A DNA stretch of 64,000 bases. Origin: Papilionanthe hookeriana x Papilionanthe teres. Taxonomy: Eukaryota > Streptophyta > Magnoliopsida > Asparagales > Orchidaceae. The notes beneath the pieces are model-generated. The model worked only from the letters and a program-made list of their open reading frames with translations. It had not been told where the DNA came from and did no database searches. Within the stretch, counting starts at the first letter, position 1, and every line of letters starts with the position of its first letter. Position numbers and translations under genes: made by a program. The stretch lies in NCBI GenBank assembly GCA_022702705.1, contig CM040421.1:65408197-65472196 (forward strand), written 5' to 3'. Shown here piece by piece: positions 24,236 through 34,654 of this stretch.

Positions 24236-24921
24236 TGTTGACCCCAATTCTGGTGAGGTCTAATTTTTGTTTTAGAGCTTAGGATTAAACCATAGGACAT
24301 TCTTATTGATTATCCTACAAGACTAGTGATGGAATCCACCTCACTTAAAAACTCAAACCACTTCTTAACTATTTTGTAGTCTCATTATGGGTTGTCATAA
24401 ATCCTCGACATTTAGTTGATTTGGCTTAAACCAACATGGTGAATTTCAAAAAAGAGTTCCAGTAAGGCCATGAGGCCTTATGAAAACTCCTTATGACTTG
24501 GCTCCTCACTCCGCTCACACATGCACTACACTCACACCCCTTTCACCACACTTCACCTAAACTGAACAAAGTTTCCTAATTTCCAAAAAAATTACTAAAA
24601 AACACCAAATTACTAAACTACCCAATCCATCCCAAATTTACCAAGACAATTCCTATCCACCAAATTCACCTCAAATCCACAATAATTCCCTAACTTCCCC
24701 AAATTTACTAAATTCCCCAATTCCTCTTAGGGATTTATCATCCCTTAAGATTTAGTGGGCAAATTTTGGTATTTTGATTTATTTACATTGAATTGTTATA
24801 CATTTTATGTTTTTAATTTTATTATTAATTTATTTAATCAAAAAAATATGTTTATTTTAATTTAATTGAAAAAATGACCTAAAAACCACAAAGATTTGGT
24901 GTAATAGGTCGTTCCTGACCA
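24236..24921 (+). repeat. LTR-like segment (TGTTGACC...TGACCA), copy 2
   Basis: Starts TGTTGACCCC, contains the A/C-rich G-poor stretch (24540-24725) and ends near CCTGACCATGG. It matches 62566-63262 closely and the 5' third matches 18097-18430. The segment 24727-24921 recurs after the gene copy at 26570-26765. A TG...CA span of about 686 bp would fit an LTR, but the ends are by eye. Confidence 0.5.
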
Positions 24922-25700
24922 TGGCGGGATTATCAAAATCATTTAGAGTGCATTTCTATTTATTATAAGATTATATTCATTTTTATTTATTAAAATTTAA
25001 TATATTTATTTAGGAAATTAAAAATCCATTTAAATGAGGTTTAATCTAGATAAATAAAATTATCTAAGACGCTAAATGATATAATATTTATAAAAAAAAG
25101 TGGCTGCCAATAAAAAAGATTATATTAAATATTTGAATTTTAACTTAATCTCTATTTAACCTAATTTAAATTAATAAAATATTAATTAAATATTTAATCA
25201 ATAGAATTATCATCCAAACAAATTTTAACACACATATAAGAAATTACTTGGAAAAAATAATTTCACTTTAACTTTAGACTAATATCATTTTAAAATTCAT
25301 CATTCTTAATGAAAACCAAATTTAAGTGGATTTTTTTCAAAAATTAGATGATCAAATACCAAATAAATTAAGAAAAAACCACTAATCAAATTCTTCTCAA
25401 TAGTAGTTCTCATTCCTTTTCAAGTAATAGCTAAAATTATCTAAAATAAATAATATATTTTAAATATTAAATATGTAAATAAAAAGAAATTGTGTGACGT
25501 ACATGTAAGTCTTTTTTGTTGACATAATTTAAGGAAACTAATTTTTTAACATTCTTGTTAAATTTTTGAGTTGAAATGGCCAAAACAGTTCCAAATTATA
25601 ACCTGGAAGAGCGGAGTGTTGGACCATTAAAAAATATGTGTTTTTGCCACGACATCTATTTTAGAGGGTTGCTATTATCCCAAAGACAATTCAGAACTTC
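24922..25700 (+). repeat. Host repeat unit upstream of gene copy 1
   Basis: AT-rich unit aligned with 63263-64000 (close) and 27930-28870 (distant). It runs directly into the upstream region of the At1g01500-like gene. Confidence 0.7.
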
Positions 25701-25778
25701 CAAAAATAAAGCCGCAACGTGTCATTGCTAAAAACACAATTTTTTTATCTAAACCTTAAATCTCTCCTATGTGCTCCC

Positions 25779-25785
25779 TATAAAT
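25779..25785 (+). promoter_or_regulatory. TATA box upstream of gene copy 1
   Basis: TATAAAT lies 112 bp before the ATG at 25891. The second gene copy has TATAAAT at 28988, 113 bp before its ATG, so position and sequence are conserved between the copies. Confidence 0.45.
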
Positions 25786-25890
25786 CATACATGGGGGTTG
25801 CCATGTTAAAATCCGAAGAGAGAATAATTAAAGAGGAAAAAATACTTAGCAAAAAGGAAAGCAAAAGGGATTCATTGTCCATTCTTCGTA

Positions 25891-26564
25891 ATGGATCGCA
25901 TTACTCTTGATCTCCAATCTTTCGAACTCCATCTTACCATCCCCCCAAATCGACGATCTCGTCTCCCACAAAAAATAACATTAGTTTACCTTCCTAGAAT
26001 TAATGAAACTCCATTGGCAGTTAATGGCACCAACATCCCTGCTAATAAAGAGGCTTTAATAGAACTTTGCCGTGTTCGATCGAAGGATATCACTTACAAA
26101 TCAGAGGTAATATTTGCAAGTTCAAATCTAGTTTGTATTGGCAATGGGATTCGCTTTGAGGCCTGGATCAAGAGAGAGAAAGCTCTACAAGGGATTTTCA
26201 AACGAGATAAAACATGGGAGCTACGCTGTGAAGAAATCAACCTGTCTGAATGGGTTGAGATAAGTGTAGTGACAAAGCAAGGGTTTTTGATGCGAGAGCT
26301 GATGAAGCTAAGGAGAAAAAGATTTTATCCTATGTTACAGGAAATAAAGGAGGAAGATGAGACGAGAAAGAAAATAAGAATGATGATATGAGAGGATTTG
26401 ATGATTCTGATTATGTGAATGAAAAAAAGAAAGAAGATGGAAATCGAACGGCGAGGAAAAGTATTAGTTGGGTGAATGTAGGTGTTTGGGTAGCATGCAT
26501 AGGAGTTGGGTTATTTATTTCGAGGTCTTCTTTGAAGAGATTAATAGGATTGAAGTTAATTTGA
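25891..26564 (+). pseudogene. At1g01500-like protein gene, copy 1 (frameshifted)
   Basis: The ATG at 25891 opens a 166-residue frame. It contains I-T-L-V-Y, a P-L-x-V-N-G segment (residues about 43-49) and K-S-E-V-I-F-A-S followed by R-F-E-A-W. These resemble the plant family of Arabidopsis At1g01500 (often mislabelled erythronate-4-phosphate dehydrogenase family), whose function I do not know. The frame stops at 26389-26391. A different frame then continues through a charged stretch into a glycine/valine-rich hydrophobic segment, V-G-V-W-V-A-C-I-G-V-G-L-F-I (about 26485-26526), followed by basic residues and a stop at 26562. That C-terminal membrane-like segment also fits the family. At least one frameshift near 26350 separates them. 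The conserved upstream region argues for duplication of a genomic gene rather than retroposition. Confidence 0.6.
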
Positions 26565-26569
26565 ATTTA

Positions 26570-26765
26570 ATCGTCTTAAGGATTTCTCTTCCCTCAGGAT
26601 TTTTTGGGCTAAATTTGGTAATTTATTTTATTTAATTTGAATTATTTTATCCATCAAAAAAGTTTTTAATTTTATTATTAATTTGTATAATCTGTAAAAC
26701 TTGGTTATTTTAATTTAATTGAAAATGACCAAAGGACCACTAAGATTTGGCGTCGTAGGTCATTA
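26570..26765 (+). repeat. Direct repeat of 24727-24921 behind gene copy 1
   Basis: Shares TTTTTAATTTTATTATTAATTT, TTATTTTAATTTAATTGAAAA and AAGATTTGG with 24727-24921. Gene copy 1 and its upstream region are thus bracketed by this roughly 190-bp repeat in direct orientation. Confidence 0.7.
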
Positions 26766-27547
26766 CTGGCCTCGCATTCTCGATGCATGGAAATCTTTTA
26801 TCATTCACTTTTTATTATTTTATATTTTCTTCAAAATTTTCAGTCATGCTCCATAATAATCAATATAACCAAAGGGTTAGAAAAGCTAAACACAATAGCT
26901 AATCAAACTCTTGCATGTGCTGTTTCTAAAGTTATTGTCTTTTGTTTGTAGCCTATATTTACGTTTTATACGTACATGTTATCTAATGTCATGATCGCCA
27001 TTAGCCGTGAGAGGCTTTATGTGATTTAAAAGCAATTAATATTTTCGTTTTAAGTAGCTCTTTCTTGCATTTATTGTATAACTCATGATGTCATTAGTTT
27101 CAAAATTTAATTGTGGCTTGCATGGGGTTCCCCATCACGGGTTAAAGCTCTCGCAATAACCGTTCTGACTAAATTTTTATGTTCAGACTAAAGAATGTTT
27201 CAAGCATGCAATAATCACTGCTTTAACTTTTAAACTAAGGATGCTTGGATGTGGCATTCAGTGACCGATGGCGACATACAACAACCAGCAATAGTTATCG
27301 TACCTGATAGCATGTGGCGTCAATAACTGATGTCGTCACTGACAACTTCTCACAATAGTAATTATTTGAATTATATGTGTTGTATTATTTTCGTCATGAT
27401 AATCGTAATGCAGATAATGGAGACACTCAATGAACCTTATCAAAAAAAAAAAAATTCTCAGGCGGTGCTATATTGCTCAAAATTAATGAAGAATACAAAA
27501 AAAAAGTTCAATCTTTCATGTCGAATATTTTATAAGAAATTCAACTA
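26766..27547. other. Unassigned DNA
   Basis: No gene, repeat partner or element recognised. A 72-codon frame at 27330-27548 has no support. Confidence 0.4.
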
Positions 27548-27877
27548 AATTCAAATTCAAATGAATTTTCTATGAACCTTTTTGTTGAAGATTGATGGAG
27601 CGCGGTCCACTGTAATTGTCAGGCTAGTTTTTTCCGATTTTTTCTCTTTGGTGTGGATCTCTAGTAGAGAGAGGGAGAGGAGATGTTAGAGGAGTAGAGA
27701 GGGAGAGTAATATTGTAAGTCGACGTGTTCACCGGTGTGTAATCCTCCAAGAAATAAAATCCTCTGCAACTCCGTGGAAGTAAACAATTTATCAAATCAC
27801 ATAAATCTATGTGTCTCCTGCTGATTTGTGATTTTCTCATTCCAATTTTCACTTTATCACCGTCGTTTTTCACAACA
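27548..27877 (+). repeat. Copia-type solo LTR end, copy 2
   Basis: Close match to 19705-20028, with the GCAACTCCGTGG block, CACATAAAT, TGTGTCTCCT and the terminus CACAACA. It is again followed by the same host unit rather than by a primer site, so the pair arose by duplication of a unit already carrying the LTR end. Confidence 0.6.
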
Positions 27878-28402
27878 TATTTAACTTATTTGATTTTTTT
27901 TAATTTTAGAGATTATTGTATATTGATCATGTCAGAACTGTCGAAAATTATTTAGAGTGCATTTAAATTTATTATGAGAATATATTCATCTTTATATATT
28001 AGAATTAAATATATTTAGTGAGTAATTTAAAATCTATTTAAGTAAGGTTTAATTAATCAAAAAAATAATCTAAGACCCCAAATGATGTACAGTTTAGCCA
28101 AAAAGAAGATAGAAAATAGAGAAGCTTATATTAAATATTTGATTTTAAATACTTAATTTCTATTCAATCTATTTAAAATAAACAATTTAATATTTAAAAA
28201 TTCAACTCATTAGAATTATCAATGGTCTCAAAATTGAATAATGTAGGTTGCATGACATTTACAATCACAAATGATAGTTCATTTAAACAAATTTCTTGCA
28301 ATCACATCTGCAATTTAGTCAGAACGCATCATGCACAAAATACGAACGCATCATGCATTCACGTCTGAATCTCATTGATCATCTAAACAAATTTTATCAT
28401 TC

Positions 28403-28403
<1 letters not shown>
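27878..28403 (+). repeat. Host repeat unit with unoccupied LINE site (left flank)
   Basis: Matches 20029-20592. Words such as GCATCATGCA and CTCATTGATCATCTAAACAAATTT run directly up to the TA tract. Confidence 0.75.

Positions 28404-28446
<43 letters not shown>
28404..28446. repeat. (TA)n: unoccupied LINE-3-type target
   Basis: About 21 TA units between flanks that in the paralogous unit (20029-23440) are separated by LINE-3. It is the natural empty-site counterpart. Confidence 0.9.
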
Positions 28447-28450
<4 letters not shown>

Positions 28451-28870
28451 GGCAAAAATAATTTCAGTTTAGCTTTAGACTAATTTTATTTTAAATTCTT
28501 CCCTCTTGATGAAAAGCATATTAGGTGGAGTTCTTTCATATGTTAGATGATAAAAAATCAAATAAATGAAGAGAAAACTATTAATCAAATCCTTCTCAAT
28601 AATAGCTCTAATTAATTTTGAAGCAATAGCTAAAATGACCTAAAATAAATATTAAATTTTAAATGTTATTTATGTAAATATATCGGAATTGTGTGATATA
28701 TATGCAAATCTTATTTGTTTGCCTGATTTTTAAGAAACAAAAATTTGAAGTTTTAGCTAAAATTTTGAGTTGAATGGGTCAAAGCCTTTCCAAAATATAA
28801 CCCAGAAAAGAGTACTGTTGGAGCATTAAAAAATTGTTATTTTTCTGAGATCAAGCTTACCTACTTGCTA
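28447..28870 (+). repeat. Host repeat unit upstream of gene copy 2
   Basis: Matches 23083-23440 and, distantly, 25240-25640. Confidence 0.7.
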
Positions 28871-28987
28871 TGATCCCAAAGAAAATTGAAAGTTCCAGAA
28901 AGAAAGCCCCAAGGTGTCATATATAAACTCACTTTTTTTTTATCGAAACCTTAAATCTCTCTTTCTATCTCTCTCTAAGATGTTTTC

Positions 28988-28994
28988 TATAAAT
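28988..28994 (+). promoter_or_regulatory. TATA box upstream of gene copy 2
   Basis: TATAAAT, 113 bp before the ATG at 29101, conserved with copy 1. Confidence 0.45.
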
Positions 28995-29100
28995 CAATCA
29001 TGGGAGTTGCCATCTTAAACTCCAAAGAGAGAATATATCAGGAGAAAAGAAAATTCTAAGCAATAAGAAACGCAAAAGGGATTAGTTTCCATTCTTCATA

Positions 29101-29779
29101 ATGGATCACATGACTCTAGAACTTCAATTTTTCAAAATCTATCTCACAACCCCCCCAAATCAACGATCCCGTCTCTCACAAAAAATAACATTAGTCTACA
29201 TTTCTATAGATAACGAAGCTCCATTGCAAATTAATGGCGCCAACATCCACGCTAACAATAAGGTTCTTATAGATCATTGTCGCGGTTGATCGACAAATAT
29301 CACTCACGAATCTGAGGTAGTGTTTGTAAGTTCATATCGAGTTTGTATTGAAAATGGGCTTCGCTTTGAGGTTTGGATCCATGAAGAGAAAGTACTACTA
29401 GGGATTTTTTGACGAGGTGCATAATGGGAGCTAGGCTGCGAAGAAATCAACCTACCAAAATGGGCAGAGATAAGTGTAGTTTAAAAGTGAGGGTTTTTGA
29501 TGCAAAAGTAGATGAAGCTAAGGAGAAAATGATTTTATCTTATTTTGTCGGTAATAAAAGAGGAAGATGAGACGAAGGCATAAAAAATGAAAGATGAGAT
29601 GGGAGGATTTGATCGTTCGAATTATGTGATGGAAAAATATGATGGAAGACGGAGACAGAATGGCAAGGAAAAATTTTAGTTGGGAGGTAAAAATGGGTGT
29701 TTGGATGACATGCATAGGAGTTGGGCTATTTATTTGAAAGTCTTCATGGAAAAGATTAACAGGATTAAGGTTATTTTGA
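29101..29779 (+). pseudogene. At1g01500-like protein gene, copy 2 (multiple stops)
   Basis: Collinear with 25891-26564 along its whole length. The ATG at 29101 opens 62 codons with the I-T-L-V-Y and P-L-Q-I-N-G-A segments. A TGA at 29287 (CGA or AGA in the partner) stops the frame, and further stops follow near 29410, 29422, 29481 and 29488. The hydrophobic C-terminal segment (G-V-W-M-T-C-I-G-V-G-L-F-I) survives at about 29698-29736 before the final TGA at 29777. Copy 2 is more decayed than copy 1. A third copy is predicted just beyond base 64000. Confidence 0.6.
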
Positions 29780-30542
29780 GAATCTATTAATGTGTTGAGT
29801 TTTCTTCACTTTTCTTTTAGATTTGCATAACAATACATGTAAGCAGTTCTAATACTTGTTTTATTTTACCATTTGTTTCTTTCTAAAACATAACCTAATG
29901 CCGCAAAATTTACTTCTAATTTGTCCACCCAATTTAATTTAATTCGTCTTTTTGTCGTTGTTGATTGAATGAATTAAAAAAAAATGATTCACAATTTTTT
30001 TTGAAGGAATTTGAATGATTGTAAATAGTATAACATATGAAATATTTACTAACATGCTTATATTTCTTGTTAAGCATAACTTATGTACAAGAAATTTTTC
30101 ATCCTACTACTACTCATGTGATACTGGTGTAAATAAGAAAATAATAACCTTATTTTTTAACAATAGTTTAAAATTTTATTTTATATTTAATTAAGCTAGT
30201 TATACTCCGCTTTATTTTCCATTGATAATACTTATACATTGATGATTTACATTAAACATAGTACAAATTAAGCTCACACAATATATGGAGAGAAAATTAT
30301 AAGAAAAGTACCTAAAACTTGAATTATAGCTTCAAAAATTAGTAAATTTGATAATAATAGATGCATTTTATTTGAAAAAAAATCCACTTTATTATTTTTC
30401 AAAATATATTTTTACTAACGTATAGCTTCAAAGAAATATTGATGTGTTATCTGTTAAAAAAAGAAAGAGGGTGAGTATATAGCTTAATATCTTAATTAAT
30501 GTATAGTACAAAGGGTATTGAGGTTATAAGTATATAATAATA
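29780..30542. other. Unassigned AT-rich DNA
   Basis: No gene or element seen. Long A/T runs only. Confidence 0.4.
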
Positions 30543-30644
30543 ATAAGAGAAGTGATATATTAGAAAATATATTTATGTTGGCTTGAAATTAATTTTTAGA
30601 ATATTATAAATAGACACCAAATTGAATGAAAAGGCAACGTTATA
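30543..30644 (+). repeat. Short repeat ending in (TA)n, LINE-4 landing site
   Basis: Matches 2947-3049, the landing site of LINE-1. Confidence 0.7.
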
Positions 30645-30662
30645 ATATATATATATATATAT
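30645..30662. repeat. (TA)n at the 5' end of LINE-4
   Basis: Nine TA units before the LINE 5' end. Confidence 0.93.
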
Positions 30663-31088
30663 AGATGGGCAAGGTCTATTGTGCCTTCATCCCATGTGAG
30701 AGCGCCGGCTAGGGAGGGAGTTGGAGGAGATAGTAGTCATCGCGATGCAGCCATTGGAGAAGCTGGGAACGGCGACTTGGGCGACAAAGCACTTAGGGTT
30801 TCGGCCATGGATCATTTAATCTTCGCATCTGGTGATTTCGTTCCCTATTTCCCTTCCTTTTTTTGTGCTTTTGATACTGCTATTGTTCTAGTTTCGGTTT
30901 TTTGTTCGGCTTCGGTGGATTGTGGTAGGTTTTCTCGATTTTCTTTGCTGAACTCGCAGATCTCGGATGTACTGCAAGGATCTGCTGGTTTTTCTGTTTG
31001 GTCTCATCTCTCTTGAATAGTTTTCATTTTTTGTCTCCTGTTCTGCTGGGTTTTGCGTTTTTTGTGTGCTGGGCTAGGGTTCATCTTG

Positions 31089-32552
31089 ATGTCGCGAAGT
31101 TTTGCAGCTGTGGTCTTGGGAGACTCTACTCCTTCTACTGTTAATCAGTCATGCTTCTTCCCACAGGCGTTTCACGATGCTACCGAAGTTGGTGGTGGTG
31201 ATTACCAATTTATCCGTAAACTTGGTCGAAAAAATGGTAAACCTGCACTTTTCCTTACTGATGAGGAAACCAACTTTCTAGCCTCTTCTTGTTGCTTTGC
31301 TTTGATTGGGAAATTTCTTTTTGGTCATCCTAAACTTGATCTAATTCTCAAGGAATTTGATATGTTAAAATTAACTGGTTCTTGGCACATTGGTCATTTA
31401 GATGGTCGACACATCCTTATACAATTATCTAATGACATTGATTATACCACTGTTTTCGCTCGGAAAGTGTTAAGAGTTGAAAATCGTATTATGAAAATTC
31501 TTAAAAGGAGTGTAGATTTTAACCCCCGAGCCAAATCCCCTGTTATTCATGTTTGGGTAAAATTCCATGGGTATAAGTATCACATTTTTAATTATGAAAT
31601 TTTATTCTCTTTAGCCAAGGGCTTTAGCAAACCTCTTCGATTGGACAATCCCACCTTAGATTGTACCCAGCCTTATGATGTTTGTTTTTTTTGGTTGAGA
31701 GAGATATTACTCAACCTTACCCTGACAAAGTCTGGATTAGTTCCAATCATAATGGTTACTGGCAGAAGGTTGTCATGGGGGCTCATCCTCCCTACTGCTC
31801 ACACTCTGTTATGTTTGAGCATAGTGCTTCTATGTGTTATAGGCTTCACCCTCATTTAAAGCCTTAGAACACTGTGAAACCTTTTTCTGATCCTCCTACT
31901 ACTCAGGCCCCTCCCATTGCTGATCCCAACCCCATTTTGGCTAATGTCCTGTCTGAGCCTGTTTCACAGGACCCCCCAACATTGTTGATGCTCCTCATTC
32001 TGTTGTCCCTGATGCACAAGAATCAACTCTACCTCCTCCCATTACTCCCTTCCCTCTCCCTTGCCCTTCTCTTGCCTCTGCCATCATTAACCCCACTTTA
32101 CCTGTTACCAATCTACAATCTTCTGACTGTGTTGAGGACCTTTCTTTAGTTGGCACAGATGGTCTCCCCTTGGATGCCTAGGGCACTGTGGTTGTTGTGT
32201 TAACTGATTAGGATTTTGTTCACCCACACACTGTTAATGAGAACCTTCCTCTTGTTGATCCCTTTCCTGCTGCTCTATAGACCATTGACACCCATGCTCT
32301 TTCTGTTTCTGAGACTGATCACTCTGTTACTCAGGCAACTGCCAATATTTGTTTACCAGGTGTTTCTACCTACACTCCTTTGGTGGTAGGGGAAGTTGAT
32401 TTCCCCCTTACTGCCTCACAAGCTAGTAACAACACTGCTACTGCTATCACTGCTACTGCTACTGCTACTGCTACTGATATCATTCATGCTACTCAAGCTT
32501 TGGAAACTGAATGGACTATTCAAAGTCATAGGAAAGGTAAAAAGAAACCTTG
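31089..32552 (+). pseudogene. LINE-4 ORF1, DUF4283-like protein with Pro/Thr-rich tail
   Basis: The ATG at 31089 is the first in a context followed by S-F-A-A-V-V, as in related ORF1 proteins. Residues about 60-145 form the DUF4283-like domain (F-A-L-I-G-K-F, S-W-H-I-G-H-L-D-G-R-H-I-L-I-Q-L). A frameshift occurs in a run of eight T at about 31685. The following frame (31682-31867) ends with a knuckle in which the second Cys is Ser and the usual Gly is Glu. A long linker rich in Pro, Ser, Thr and Ala continues, with stops, to a basic K-K-K at about 32550. A hexanucleotide ACTGCT repeat (32433-32475) encodes part of the linker. Confidence 0.8.
32433..32475 (+). repeat. ACTGCT hexanucleotide microsatellite
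   Basis: About seven ACTGCT-like units inside the ORF1 linker, encoding a Thr-Ala repeat. Confidence 0.85.
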
Positions 32553-34647
32553 TGGGTGGGGATTTTAAAATGATCATGTCCCCTGTGGAACACAAGGGGG
32601 TTCTAGACCTGATTTTGCTTTAATATCTCGTTTATGTGACTCCATTACTGATGCTGGTCTTTTTGATTTAGGGTATTCTGGTTCTCCCTACAAGTGGAGA
32701 TGTGGTACCCTATTGCAAAGGCTGGACAGATTATTAGGTAATACTGATTTGCTTAATTATTACAATGTGTGCAGAGTTAATCACCTTAGTTATGTCACTT
32801 CTGATCACAATCCTATTTTACATACTTTGGCCTTTCAATCTAAGCCTGCCCAATATCATTTTAAATTCATTAATGCTTGGACTTCTGACCCATCTTTTCT
32901 GAGTTTTGTTAAGCAGGCTTGGAAACCTGATGTGGCCGGCACTCCATGGTACACTCTTTGGCATTTGCACATAATACTTGCTGCTGCCCTTAGGAAGTGG
33001 AACTTTGATGTCTTTAGTAATGTTCATACTAATGTTATTAATGCACAGAATATTGTTGATGACCTAGAAGCTCAATCTGTCTCCAACCTCTCCCTTGTTG
33101 ATGAGGTGGCCCATGCCCACCATCACCTTCTTAATCATATCTCTATTAAGGAGGATTTTTTAAGACAACAAGCTAATGATGTTCATTTTTCTAATGGTGA
33201 CAGAAACACCAAATACTTTCATGCCACTATTAAGCATAGGAGGAACATAAATACTATCCTTAAAATTTTTACTGAAGATGGGAGGGTTCTTACTGATCTG
33301 GATCATATTGGGACTGATGCTGTATCTTACTTCTCTTCTCTCTATGCTGATCATCTGCAGGTTTCTATGGTTAATTCCACCTTCTTTCAGGCTGAACGGA
33401 ATTATGTGGCCTCCTTATCCCTAGCTGGTCCTCCTACTGAGCAGGATATCTTTGTTGTACTTAAAGATATTAACCCTAACAAATCCCCCGGCCCAGATGG
33501 GTTTACCTCTGCTTTTTACATTACATGTTGGGATATTATTAAAAAGGAGGTTACTCTGGCTATACAAAGTTTTTTTATGGGGGATGACCCTGATAAGTAT
33601 TTTGTGGCTGCTTTACTTGTTTTAATTCATAAGAATAATGACAAAATCAACTGGAAAAATTTCAGGCTTATCTCCCTCACTACTATCATTTCTAGGATTA
33701 TTAGTAAATTGTTGGTTGCTAGAATGCAGCCTCATTTGAACCATCTTATCTCGCCTCAGCAGTCTACTTTTATAAAGGGTAGGGACATCTCTGATAATAT
33801 TCTACTTGCTCAAGAGCTTATTGAAGATCTGGATCATAAGTGTAGAGATGGTAATCTTGTCCTTAAGCTTGACATAAAAAAGGCTTTTGATACTTTAAGA
33901 TGAGACTTTATTATTGGCATTTTACAGGTTATAGGTTTTGAAGTTGCTTTTTGCAATCTTGTTAAATGATGTTTATCTAATAAGCATTACAGTAACTTTG
34001 TGAATGAGAAAACTTATGTCTTTTTTTCTTCTTTGAGAGGCATTAAGTAGGGGGACCCTCTTTCCCCAATAATTTTCATTCTTGTTTTTGACTATTTCTG
34101 TAGATTGCTTAATCTTTTTCAGACTTCCCACCCCACCACTCAGTATAGACACAAATCCAATATTATGATTAGCCACTTAGCCTATGCTGATGATGCTATT
34201 GTTTTTGCTAATGCTTCTAAAACTTCTATTAAAAAATTAATGTATGTTTTAGATGACTTTCAGGGCTGCTCTGGTTTGTCTTTTAACAGGGAAAAATGTC
34301 TTTTTTATATTGGTAAGTAAGCCCCTAGTGCTACTATATCTTGGGGTGAAAATTTCACAGGGTATAGACACACTTCTCTGCCCCTGAAATATCTTGGGGG
34401 TTAACTTGCTCAGGGGGAGGACTAAGCAAATTCAAATGGATGAGGTTCTTGATTAAATTAAAAAGAAGATTGTGGATTAGAGGAATGTTTTCCTCTCTAA
34501 TGGGGGTCGGTTAACTCTTCTCTTTAATGTTTTTTTTAGTATTCCACTATATGTTTTGCAAGTTTTAAGCCCCAAAAAGAGTTCTTTGAAAGTCTTCAAA
34601 AACTGTTTAACAAATTTTTGTGGTGTGGGGGGATGTGACCCAAGAAG
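32553..34647 (+). pseudogene. LINE-4 ORF2 part 1: endonuclease remnant and reverse transcriptase
   Basis: The coding sequence jumps from the ORF1 basic tail directly to the endonuclease G-G-D-F motif (about 32556). The first half of the endonuclease, with the CWN and E motifs, is deleted. The frame then gives S-G-S-P-Y-K-W, R-L-D-R and S-D-H-N-P. The long frame 32713-33903 (396 residues) includes N-K-S-P-G-P-D-G-F, F-I-K-G-R-D and L-D-I-K-K-A-F-D-T. Stops follow at 33901 and 33967. The Gln of QGDPLSP is a stop (TAG), and YADD is intact at 34183-34194. Confidence 0.9.
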
Positions 34648-34654
34648 AAAAGGT

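Larger units (their letters stand above)
30663..34647 (+). mobile_element. LINE-4, 5' portion (before nested insertion)
   Basis: Has a GC-richer 5' UTR (30663-31088), ORF1, a shortened endonuclease and the reverse transcriptase. It breaks off at the RT thumb (L-F-N-K-F-L-W). The LINE resumes at 44847 at the matching codon, with AAGAAG present on both sides (34642-34647 and 44847-44852). The two parts are therefore one LINE of about 6.2 kb. Confidence 0.9.

Noticed and set aside
30681..31016. 111-codon frame at the 5' end of LINE-4
   Set aside because: Lies in the 5' UTR before ORF1; no similarity, and LINE-2 has no counterpart.
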